Assembly (NCBI RefSeq): GCF_021404305.1
Contig: NZ_JABFTX010000001.1
Span: 62,001 to 126,000, forward strand
Source of the DNA: Billgrantia ethanolica
Lineage (GTDB): Bacteria; Pseudomonadota; Gammaproteobacteria; Pseudomonadales; Halomonadaceae
DNA: 64,000 nt
Direction: 5' to 3'
In this document: in pieces, positions 38,270 to 46,221 of the stretch
How the letters are laid out: every line of letters begins with the position of its first letter
How positions within the stretch are numbered: position 1 is the stretch's first letter
Position numbers and translations under genes: made by a program
The notes under the pieces: model-generated
Seen by the model: only the letters and a program-made list of their open reading frames with translations
Databases searched by the model: none
What the model was told of the DNA's origin: nothing

Positions 38270-39715
38270 TCAAAGGCCGCCGACACAGACGTATTTTAGT
38301 TCAGTGAATTCATCCAGGCCGTGATGTGAGCCTTCACGACCCAGGCCCGACTCCTTGACGCCGCCGAAGGGCGCCAGCTCGGTGGAGAGAATCCCTTCGT
38401 TGACGGCCACCATGCCATATTCGAGACCCTCCATCACATGCCAGATCCGGCGGTAATCGCGGGCGTAGAAATAGGCCGCCAGGCCGAACTCGGTGGCGTT
38501 GGCCATGGCGATGGCCTGCTCGTCGCTGTCGAAGCGGAACACCGGCGCCAGCGGACCGAAGGTTTCCTCGCGGGCCACACGCATTGCATCGGTGACGTCG
38601 GCGACCACGGTGGGCTGGAAGAAGGTGCCGCCCAGCGCGTGAGGCTCGCCGCCGCAGACCAGCCGGGCACCCTTGGCCAGAGCGTCGGCAATGTGGGATT
38701 GCACCTTGTCCACGGCGGCCTGATTGATCAGCGGGCCCTGCACCACGCCCTCGTCCAGGCCGTTGCCGACCTGCAGCTGAGCGACCCGGGCGGCGAGCTT
38801 CTCGACGAAGGCATCGTAGACACCGCTCTGCACCAGCAGGCGGTTGGTGCATACGCAGGTCTGGCCGGAGTTGCGGTACTTGGAGGCCACCGCCCCCTCG
38901 ACGGCGGCGTCCAGATCGGCATCGTCGAAGACGATGAAGGGCGCGTTGCCGCCCAGCTCCATGGACGCCTTCTTCACCGTGCCGGCGCACTGGGAGAGCA
39001 GTCGCTTGCCGACGGCGGTGGAGCCCGTGAAGGAGACCTTGCGTACCCGCGGGTCGCTGGTCAGCACTTCGCCGATCTCGGCGGGGCGGCTTGCCGTGAC
39101 CACGTTGAGCACGCCGGCGGGGAAGCCGACCTCTTCGGCCAGCCTCGCCAGGGCCAGGGCGGTCAGCGGCGTGGCTTCGGCGGGCTTGATCACCACCGGG
39201 CAGCCGGCGGCCAGGGCCGGCGCGCACTTGCGGGTGATCATCGCCAGCGGGAAGTTCCACGGCGTGATCGCCGCCACCACGCCGACTGGCTCGCGAAATA
39301 CCAGGATGCGCTTGTCGGCGCCGTGGCTCGGTAGGGTCTCGCCGGCTAGACGCTTGGCCTGTTCGGCGTAGAACTCCACGAAGGAAGCGCCGTAGGCTAC
39401 CTCGCCGCGGGACTCGGCCAGCGGCTTGCCCTGTTCCAGGGTCATCATGCGGGCCAGCGACTCCTGGTGAGCCATGATGGCGTCGAACCAGGCCCGCAGC
39501 AGGGCGGCGCGCTGCTTGGCGGTCTGACGGCGCCAGGCCGGCCAAGCGGCCTCAGCCGCCGCCACGGCGTCGCGGGCGTCGTCTGCGCTCAGGTCGGGCA
39601 CGCTGGCAAGCGTTTCGCCGTTGGCGGGGTTGGTCACGTCGAATCGCCGCTCGGCGTCGCGCCACTGGCCGCCGATGAAGGCCTTGTCGCTGAAGATGTC
39701 GGCAGGGAGGGACAT
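38270..39715 (-). CDS. gabD: Succinate-semialdehyde dehydrogenase
   Basis: This NAD(P)-dependent aldehyde dehydrogenase makes succinate from succinate semialdehyde, feeding the TCA cycle. Motifs are SFTGSTAVGKRL for cofactor binding, the general base Glu in MELGGNAPF, and the nucleophile Cys in NSGQTCVC. ATG 39715 (MSLPADIFSDKAF) follows AGGGAGG and gives 481 residues, the normal GabD length. It is the first gene of gabDT. Confidence 0.93.
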   Translation of the reverse strand: MSLPADIFSDKAFIGGQWRDAERRFDVTNPANGETLASVPDLSADDARDAVAAAEAAWPAWRRQTAKQRAALLRAWFDAIMAHQESLARMMTLEQGKPLAESRGEVAYGASFVEFYAEQAKRLAGETLPSHGADKRILVFREPVGVVAAITPWNFPLAMITRKCAPALAAGCPVVIKPAEATPLTALALARLAEEVGFPAGVLNVVTASRPAEIGEVLTSDPRVRKVSFTGSTAVGKRLLSQCAGTVKKASMELGGNAPFIVFDDADLDAAVEGAVASKYRNSGQTCVCTNRLLVQSGVYDAFVEKLAARVAQLQVGNGLDEGVVQGPLINQAAVDKVQSHIADALAKGARLVCGGEPHALGGTFFQPTVVADVTDAMRVAREETFGPLAPVFRFDSDEQAIAMANATEFGLAAYFYARDYRRIWHVMEGLEYGMVAVNEGILSTELAPFGGVKESGLGREGSHHGLDEFTELKYVCVGGL

Positions 39716-39915
39716 GGGGGCTCCGGTGTTGATTATCTTGTCTTGCGAGTGTGCATTATTTAAAACGCATCGCCAAGACCTGCAAGCTCGCGGCATGAGC
39801 TTTTTTCCGCGCCAAGGCCATCGGCGCGCGCGGCGCTTTCCGCTACACTAGGCGCCGGTTTCCCGGGAGAGGCACTGCCGCTCCTTCTTATGCTGGTTGA
39901 ACGTCGAGGTGAGAC

Positions 39916-42381
39916 TTGGTCGATCCCCTTTTCGCCTGGTGGGCCCAGCAGTTGGTCCTGTGCGACTGGGCCTTCGAGCCCGAACCCAACATGATCGATG
40001 CCAAAGCGGCCAGTGCCAGGCTGCAGGCGCTGGGCGTGGCCGATCGCGGCGAGCTTGGCTGGCGGCTCATCGAGGCCTTCGGCACCGATACGGCCGATCC
40101 GGCAAGGCTGCTGGCCGCACTGGAGTTGCTCGCCCTGGCGGGGTCGGCCAATTGGCTGACCGAGCCGCGCCTGCGCGGCTGGTTGATGCGGGTGACCGAG
40201 GAGATCGCCAGCCGCTACGACAGCCTCGAGCAATGGCTCGAGGCGCTGCGCCACGCCAAGAGTGCCGAGGGTTGGGTGCGTGGTGACGACGATTTCTGGG
40301 AAGCCTGCGAAGCGCTGGCGGCACTCGAGCTCGATGGCGATGGCATCACCTGGGACGCCCTGACCGCGTGGGTGGCCAAACGGCGCAAGGAACCGCGGCC
40401 TTCACTCTGGGCCGATGACGAAAATGCCGGTATCTGGCGTCTGCGAGCGGCCTTCTCTCCGGTGCTCGAGGCTTCGCCCGCCACCATCGACTGGCCTGGC
40501 GTGACGGAATGGATGGAGCGTTACTGGCAGCTCGAGGGTCGTGAAGGGGCGATTCAGACTCTGCTGTGGCTGGCGGGCTACGGGCACCGCCAGGGCTGGG
40601 ATCTCGATGCCGCTCGCCTGCTGAAGGCATCGAGTGCCGAACGCCAGGAGTGGCTTGCCGGCCTGGCGCCCGGCGAGCGTGACTATGGCAAGGTGTTGTT
40701 GGGCTTCATCGAGCACGGCGAGCCGCTCGAGTGGGCCGCCTGGGACTGGCTGCGCATGGTCGATCTGGCCTGGGCCGGTGCCTGTGCCGGCTGGCTGAGT
40801 GCCACTGAGGCCCGGGAGCTGGCCGCGCATGCTACCGATCTGGTGCTGCGCCGCTACAGCGACTGGTCGGCGCTGGCGCGGGCCTACCAGCGTGGCTGCA
40901 GTCTGTTCGAAGGGCGCGACCGGCTGGGCGACATGAAGCGCGATTGGGGGCTGCTGTTCAACTCGCCGGTCAGCCCCTGGCGGATGCCGTTGCAACAGCT
41001 GATGAGCGAAGCGGAGCGAGAGGCATCGCGCGTGTCGATCATGGCCTGGCGGCGCTCACCCCGGCACTGGGTGCTGGCACTGGCCGCAGTACGCGAGCCC
41101 GAGTTCGGCATGCGCCAGGGCGTTGCCTCGGCGGTGACTGCCGAGCGGCGCGGCGATGCGCTGCGCTACCTCGAGGAGACCCTCGGCCTGCACCCCGATG
41201 AGGGGGTGCAAGCACTCACTCGCTACTGGCTGCCGGCGCAGGCGCACCACCTCAATCAGCTGGCCGCCGATGCCGCCCACGGTATCCTTCCCGACGCCGA
41301 GACGCCGTTCGGGCGACCCAGTGCCGCCGACAGGGCCATGCTCGAATCGATGAGGCAGGGCAGTCGTCATGCGGCGACCGTTCACATGGCCGAGAAGTAT
41401 GCCTTCTATCTGCAGATGGCCATGGACAGCGAGGCGTTTGATTCCCAGGCGCTGGAGACGCTGACGGAGGCGCTGCGTGGAACCCTGTGCCGTTTCTACC
41501 CCGATGCCCGGCGTCTGCTGGAGGCCTGGGCTCAGTGGGAGGCGCTGCTGCCGGAAGGTGAGCATCCACCGCTGGTGCATGAGATTCGCTGGCACCTGGA
41601 GGATCCGGGCAGCCCCTTCCACTGGCTCGACTGGCACTCCTCCCAGTGGCAGGAGCCGGGGCCTCGCCCTACGCTTTCGCGTTTTACGGCCATGGCGCTG
41701 GTAGGACCGCTCAACAATGCCGCCTGGAGCGAGCCTCACGTGGAGAGCGAGCGCGAGGCGGTGTCGATTCGGGAGTGGATCGATGGCCATTACGGCCTGC
41801 ACGGACGGCGCGAGCTCGAGGAGTTTCTCGATTTTCTGCTCGAGGCAGGCGATCGGCAGGAGTATCAGATCAACTACGCTCCCTATACCTTGAATGCCCA
41901 GCGGCTGGCGTCGGAGATCGCCATGCTGGAGAGCGGTGACTGCAGCGAAGAGGATCGCAACCACCTGCTGCGTCTGCAGCGGGTCCGCGACAACACCGAT
42001 GGCTGCAACGAGCTGGATATGACCGCCTGGGACGTGGCCCAAGCGGTGGATCTGGCCATCGCCGGACGCCAGTTGGGCTGGCTGGACGATGAGGCCTTCA
42101 GCCGTGTGCTGGATCGGGCCCATGGACTGGCCGCGGCACACTACGGCAGCTGGACGGCCTATGCCAGCGGGCTCTACGCCGGTTTCTCATTCTTCATGGG
42201 CGAGACCCCCGAGCGGGATGCCTTCCTGAGCAGCTTCCGCCAGGCCCTGGTGGCGTGGCTTTCGGGGGCGCCGCCGTTGACGGGCCCTTGGGCGAGCCTG
42301 GATTTTCCCGGCGCGAGACCGCGACATTGGGCGCCGATGCATATCGATACGTTACCGGGCGATGTCAAAACGCTACATTAG
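39916..42381 (+). CDS. Large DUF1266-like protein with three internal repeats
   Basis: This 821-residue soluble, acidic, Trp-rich protein has no signal peptide or membrane helix. Three segments of one type recur: residues about 70-112 (LALAGSANWLTEPRL...), 273-333 (AAWDWLRMVDLAWAGACAGW...) and 702-761 (TAWDVAQAVDLAIAGRQLGW...). Each continues to a (Y)xSW or SDW and YxxG pattern, resembling the DUF1266 domain. Translation likely starts at TTG 39916, with GAGG seven bases before; the next ATG is 26 codons inside. It has no informative neighbours. DUF1266 proteins of E. coli (YbeR/YbeU) are of unknown function. Confidence 0.7.
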   Translation: MVDPLFAWWAQQLVLCDWAFEPEPNMIDAKAASARLQALGVADRGELGWRLIEAFGTDTADPARLLAALELLALAGSANWLTEPRLRGWLMRVTEEIASRYDSLEQWLEALRHAKSAEGWVRGDDDFWEACEALAALELDGDGITWDALTAWVAKRRKEPRPSLWADDENAGIWRLRAAFSPVLEASPATIDWPGVTEWMERYWQLEGREGAIQTLLWLAGYGHRQGWDLDAARLLKASSAERQEWLAGLAPGERDYGKVLLGFIEHGEPLEWAAWDWLRMVDLAWAGACAGWLSATEARELAAHATDLVLRRYSDWSALARAYQRGCSLFEGRDRLGDMKRDWGLLFNSPVSPWRMPLQQLMSEAEREASRVSIMAWRRSPRHWVLALAAVREPEFGMRQGVASAVTAERRGDALRYLEETLGLHPDEGVQALTRYWLPAQAHHLNQLAADAAHGILPDAETPFGRPSAADRAMLESMRQGSRHAATVHMAEKYAFYLQMAMDSEAFDSQALETLTEALRGTLCRFYPDARRLLEAWAQWEALLPEGEHPPLVHEIRWHLEDPGSPFHWLDWHSSQWQEPGPRPTLSRFTAMALVGPLNNAAWSEPHVESEREAVSIREWIDGHYGLHGRRELEEFLDFLLEAGDRQEYQINYAPYTLNAQRLASEIAMLESGDCSEEDRNHLLRLQRVRDNTDGCNELDMTAWDVAQAVDLAIAGRQLGWLDDEAFSRVLDRAHGLAAAHYGSWTAYASGLYAGFSFFMGETPERDAFLSSFRQALVAWLSGAPPLTGPWASLDFPGARPRHWAPMHIDTLPGDVKTLH

Positions 42382-42613
42382 GGCTCGCTCTGGTCAGGAA
42401 GTGTGGTTTATAGTCAGCAAGTTTATTGAACCGGCCCCCGCAGAGGGGGCTTGGAAACGGCCAAATCGCGAGCCAGCGCAAGGCCGCTTTGGCAGTGGTA
42501 CGGGCGACACGTCGCCAGGCACCACTACCACAGCGATCCTCTCGGGCAGTCAGGTAGAGCTTCTTGCTCGATCCGGGCGTGCGCGCGGCTCAGGGAAACG
42601 AGGACCTCGCAAG

Positions 42614-43237
42614 ATGGTTGCCACGGGATCGAGTCGTATCGCTCTACTCGGTGTATTGTTGGCGTTGTTGTCCGGTTGTGCCGGCCCATCGAAAACGTCG
42701 TTGGAGGCGCCCGACGACTACTTTGCACGGCAGCTGCCCGGCATGTCGTCCTCCTTGAATCCGATGATGTCTCCAGTGGACAACCCCATTCTTCGGGTCA
42801 GCAGCCTGCACAATCCCCCGCCCGAACTGATCCGCGAGGCGCTGCTGGCACAGCACGAGCGCTGGGTCGGGACTCCTTATCGTATCGGCGGTACCGGCCG
42901 CAGCGGGATCGACTGCTCGGCGCTGGTGCAGACGATCTTCAGCGAAACCTTCCGCCTGCAGCTGCCGCGTTCCACCGGCGAGCAGGTGCGTCAGGGTACC
43001 GAGATCTCCCGCGATGAGCTGCAGGTCGGCGACCTGGTCTTCTTCCGTCCGCCGGGCCGCTACGACCACGTGGGCATCTACGTCGGCGATGGCTACTTCC
43101 TGCACGCTTCCACCTCTCGGGGCGTAAGGCTTTCGCAGCTCGGCAACAGCTACTGGCAACGCTACTACTGGCAGGCACGCCGGACCCTGGAGCCGACCAC
43201 GCTGGCGCAGCGCGTCACCGAACCGGGCGAGGGCTGA
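42614..43237 (+). CDS. NlpC/P60 family lipoprotein endopeptidase (MepS/Spr-like)
   Basis: This is a probable murein DL-endopeptidase anchored to the outer membrane. ATG 42614 gives 207 residues with a lipoprotein signal (IALLGVLLALLSGC, Cys22); upstream in-frame sequence does not read as protein of this family. The NlpC/P60 catalytic triad is Cys101 in GIDCSALVQTIF, His152 in YDHVGIYVGDG and His164 in YFLHAS. GAGGA lies ahead of the start. It has a 232-base leader region after the DUF1266-like gene and is probably expressed on its own. Confidence 0.92.
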   Translation: MVATGSSRIALLGVLLALLSGCAGPSKTSLEAPDDYFARQLPGMSSSLNPMMSPVDNPILRVSSLHNPPPELIREALLAQHERWVGTPYRIGGTGRSGIDCSALVQTIFSETFRLQLPRSTGEQVRQGTEISRDELQVGDLVFFRPPGRYDHVGIYVGDGYFLHASTSRGVRLSQLGNSYWQRYYWQARRTLEPTTLAQRVTEPGEG

Positions 43238-43261
43238 AAAGCATCTCTGCCTACCCCTCAA

Positions 43262-43285
43262 GAAGCGTCAGCGCGCTGGCGCTTC
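43262..43285. terminator. Hairpin between convergent NlpC and LysR genes
   Basis: Two adjoining 12-base arms, gaagcgtcagcg and cgctggcgcttc, pair with a single G-T wobble. They lie 24 bases after the NlpC/P60 gene and 4 bases from the LysR gene's stop. Only short T-rich tails follow, so this is a moderate-strength bidirectional terminator candidate. Confidence 0.5.
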
Positions 43286-43289
43286 ACTC

Positions 43290-44177
43290 TTACATGATCT
43301 TGCGGTGAGCGATGACGTACTCCACGAAGGCGCTCTCCGCCCGCGACAGGTAGGCGTCCTGCGCCCAGGCCAGTGACAGGTCGAGCCAGGCTGGATTGGC
43401 GAAGGAGACCGCCGCGAGCCCGGGTTCGTCCACCACCCGGCGCAGAAAGGTGGTGATGCCGAAGCCCTGACGTACGATGGCCTTGGTCAGCGGTATCAGG
43501 TTCGACTGGAAGGCCACATTGGCCGTGAGACCTGTCTGGCGAGACAGGGCTTCGACGAACTCGCGATGGAAGTAGCCGTCTTGGAACAGCACCAGCGGCT
43601 CCTGAAAGAACTCTTCCGCGGTCACGCTGCGGCACCCGGCAAAGGCATGGGCGCGCGGCACGCAAACCACCATCTCTTCACGCGTCAGATGCCGCCGCTC
43701 CATGGGTCGGCTCTGCTCGTCGTCGACCACGACACCCAGGTCCAGCTCGCCCGCGGCAATCATGCGCTGCAGCCGGCGCGCGCCGGCTTCCACCACGGTG
43801 AGTCGAATACCGGGATGCTGTGCCTTGAAACCCATCAGCAACGGCGGGAAGTAGTAGGAGCCGAGCATCGAGGGGATGCCGATGCGCACCTCGCCCTTGA
43901 CCAGACCGTGCAGTTCGCGCATGGCCAAGTGGGTGCTCTCGGCACGTTCGAGCAGTTCGCGGGCATGAGCGTACAGCTCCGCCCCTTCCGGCGTCAGGGC
44001 AATACGCCGCTCGTGGCGGTGGAACAGCATCAGCTCCAACTGGCGTTCGAGGTTGGCGATCGTCTGGCTGATGGCGGACTGTGCCACGTGAAGCTCGCGG
44101 GCGGCAGCGCTGAAACCGGCGCGGTCGGCGACAGTGACGAAGACCCGCAGGGCGCGTAAGTCGAAGGGCAGGGCCAT
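43290..44177 (-). CDS. LysR-family regulator, YnfL-like
   Basis: This is a 295-residue LysR regulator. The winged-helix N-terminus has AGFSAAARELHVAQSAISQTIANLE, and an effector-binding periplasmic-protein-like domain follows from about residue 90. It is divergent from an MFS gene across 133 bases; in E. coli the LysR gene ynfL is likewise divergent from the MFS gene ynfM. It most likely controls that transporter and itself. Confidence 0.88.
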   Translation of the reverse strand: MALPFDLRALRVFVTVADRAGFSAAARELHVAQSAISQTIANLERQLELMLFHRHERRIALTPEGAELYAHARELLERAESTHLAMRELHGLVKGEVRIGIPSMLGSYYFPPLLMGFKAQHPGIRLTVVEAGARRLQRMIAAGELDLGVVVDDEQSRPMERRHLTREEMVVCVPRAHAFAGCRSVTAEEFFQEPLVLFQDGYFHREFVEALSRQTGLTANVAFQSNLIPLTKAIVRQGFGITTFLRRVVDEPGLAAVSFANPAWLDLSLAWAQDAYLSRAESAFVEYVIAHRKIM

Positions 44178-44266
44178 GGCACTTCCTGATAAGAGCGATC
44201 ATGCGAGTGAGGATAAGAGAAATAGATGGTTGCGATCTTTTTATTCTGTTTGGCTTATCATATGCC

Positions 44267-44280
44267 ATGACGGATCATGA
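44267..44280. promoter_or_regulatory. Palindrome in the LysR-MFS intergenic region
   Basis: CATGA-CGGA-TCATG forms a perfect 5-base-arm inverted repeat about 31 bases before the MFS start codon, next to an AT-rich stretch. LysR regulators bind dyads in such divergent regions, so this is a reasonable but short candidate operator. Confidence 0.3.
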
Positions 44281-44310
44281 GCGCCAAGCTTTGCCTCTCA
44301 GGAAACCGGC

Positions 44311-45513
44311 ATGATATCCGCACGTTCCCCCGCTTGGTGGCGGGCCACCCTGGCACTCTGTCTCGGCTCCATTCTGGTATTCGTCAATCTCTATGCGCCG
44401 CAGCCGCTGCTGCCGGACCTGCGCCAGGCCTATGGCGTCTCGACCCTGGCCGTGAGTCTGATCATGTCGGTTGCCACCCTGGCCCTGGCGGGGGCACTGC
44501 TGGTGTTCGGCCCACTGTCTGATGCCATTGGCCGCGGTGGCATCATGCGGGTGACACTGCTGCTGACCGGGCTCTGTTCGCTGGGCCTGGCCTTCGCGCC
44601 CAACTTCGAAACCCTGCTGGCGCTGCGTCTGGTTCAGGGCTTCGTGCTCGGTGGGCTGCCGGCGGTGGCCATTGCCTGGATGGGCGACGAGTTCGATCGG
44701 CCGGCGCTGATGGCGGCAGTGGGGCTCTACATCGGCGCCAATACCCTGGGCGGCATCGGTGGGCGGCTGCTCGGCGGTGGCATCGGCGAGCTGGGGGGTG
44801 CCAGTGCCGGCTTTCTGGCGGTGGGGCTGGTGACCCTGGCAGGGGTGGCCCTGTTCTGGAAGTTGCTGCCGCCGCCGCGCCAGTTCAAGCCGCGGCGCTT
44901 CGAGCTGAGCGGCGCACTGGCCGATCTGGGTGGGCATTTGCGCCATCCGCTGCTGCTGGCCGCCTACCTGCTGGGCGGCATCAACTTTCTCATCTTCATC
45001 AATCAGTACAGCTACATCACCTTCCGCCTGGCCGATGAGCCGTTCGGGCTCAGCGCCCGCTGGCTGGGGATGATCTTCCTGACCTACCTGGGCGGAACCT
45101 TCAGCTCGGCGCTCTCCGGCCGCCTGACACGCCACTTCAGCCAGCCGGCCTGCATGGCGCTGGGCATTCTCATCCTGATGGCCGGAACCCTCATCACCCT
45201 GGCCGACTCGCTGGCCTGGATCATTGCCGGCTTGACCGTCAACGCGGTGGGCTTCTTTCTCGCCCACTCCATGGCGTCGAGCTGGGTCAGTCGTCAGGCG
45301 GAGCGGGCGAGGGGCAGCGCCTCGGCGCTCTACCTGGTGTTCTACTACCTGGGAGCGAGCCTCGGCAGCCTGTGGCTGGAGCCGTTCTGGCAGCGCGGCG
45401 GCTGGTTCGGCGTGGCGATCGGCTCCTGGCTGCTGCTCAGCCTGACGTTCGCCATCGCGCTGTGGCTGTGGCGCGGCGAGCGTGGCTTCGAGCGCTTGTC
45501 AGCGTTGCGATAG
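44311..45513 (+). CDS. MFS transporter, YnfM-like
   Basis: This is a 400-residue drug/metabolite efflux-type major facilitator with twelve hydrophobic helices. The first helix region VNLYAPQPLLPDLRQAYGVS and motif A-like GPLSDAIGRGGIMR match the YnfM group, whose members export arabinose or various drugs. AGGAAA precedes the ATG. It is divergent from its likely LysR regulator. Its 3' end overlaps msrA on the opposite strand by 15 bases. Confidence 0.88.
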   Translation: MISARSPAWWRATLALCLGSILVFVNLYAPQPLLPDLRQAYGVSTLAVSLIMSVATLALAGALLVFGPLSDAIGRGGIMRVTLLLTGLCSLGLAFAPNFETLLALRLVQGFVLGGLPAVAIAWMGDEFDRPALMAAVGLYIGANTLGGIGGRLLGGGIGELGGASAGFLAVGLVTLAGVALFWKLLPPPRQFKPRRFELSGALADLGGHLRHPLLLAAYLLGGINFLIFINQYSYITFRLADEPFGLSARWLGMIFLTYLGGTFSSALSGRLTRHFSQPACMALGILILMAGTLITLADSLAWIIAGLTVNAVGFFLAHSMASSWVSRQAERARGSASALYLVFYYLGASLGSLWLEPFWQRGGWFGVAIGSWLLLSLTFAIALWLWRGERGFERLSALR

Positions 45514-46116
45514 TCCGCCGGCCTCGTCGCCCCATACCTGCTCCAGGCGGCGTTCGCGCCCGCAGGCCGCCTTGTAGTAGTTGTAGCGCACCGGATTCTT
45601 GCGATAGTAGTCCTGGTGATACTCTTCGGCAGGGTAGAAGACCTCGAAGGGGGAGATCTCGGTGGCGATGTCGCGCTCGAAGCGTACGGCGAGTTCGTCG
45701 CGAGTGGCCTCGGCCAGCTCGCGTTCCGCGTCGGTGGCGTAGAAGATCGCGCTGCGATAGGCCTCGCCCACGTCGCAGAACTGACGGTCGACGGCAAACG
45801 GATCGATGTTGCGCCAGAACACGTGCAGCAGCGTGGCGTAGTCGACCGCCTCGGGGTCGTACTCCACCAAGACCACTTCGGCATGGCCGGTATTGCCGGC
45901 CACCACCTGCTGGTAGCTGGGGTTCTCGACGTGCCCGCCGCTGAAGCCGGAGGTCGTGGCGGTCACTCCCTCCACCTTGTCGAAAGCCTCCTCGACGCAC
46001 CAGAAGCAGCCGCCGCCGAACACGGCGGTAGCGGTTTCACCACTGGCCATGCCCTTTGCCCAGGGCAGCGCCAACAGCACCGCGCCAGCCAGGGCCAGGC
46101 TTCGTATCCCGATCAT
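45499..46116 (-). CDS. msrA: Exported peptide-methionine (S)-S-oxide reductase MsrA
   Basis: This enzyme repairs oxidised methionine. The catalytic motif is GGGCFWCVEEAF with Cys38; GFSGGHVENPSYQQV, HAEVV and the C-terminal NYYKAACG Cys support MsrA. It is 205 residues, with an N-terminal hydrophobic signal sequence (IRSLALAGAVLLALPWAKGMA), so it should act in the periplasm rather than the cytoplasm. Its stop codon region overlaps the convergent MFS gene by 15 bases. No msrB-like domain is present. Confidence 0.93.
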   Translation of the reverse strand: MIGIRSLALAGAVLLALPWAKGMASGETATAVFGGGCFWCVEEAFDKVEGVTATTSGFSGGHVENPSYQQVVAGNTGHAEVVLVEYDPEAVDYATLLHVFWRNIDPFAVDRQFCDVGEAYRSAIFYATDAERELAEATRDELAVRFERDIATEISPFEVFYPAEEYHQDYYRKNPVRYNYYKAACGRERRLEQVWGDEAGGLSQR

Positions 46117-46221
46117 GACGGTTCGCCTCTTGGGGTTCGTATCGTTGTGTAAGGTTGGAAGCTGTCAAGCGACTGAGGTTCCGTATAACCTCTGTTTAAA
46201 GTCACTGCACCGGAGTCACCC

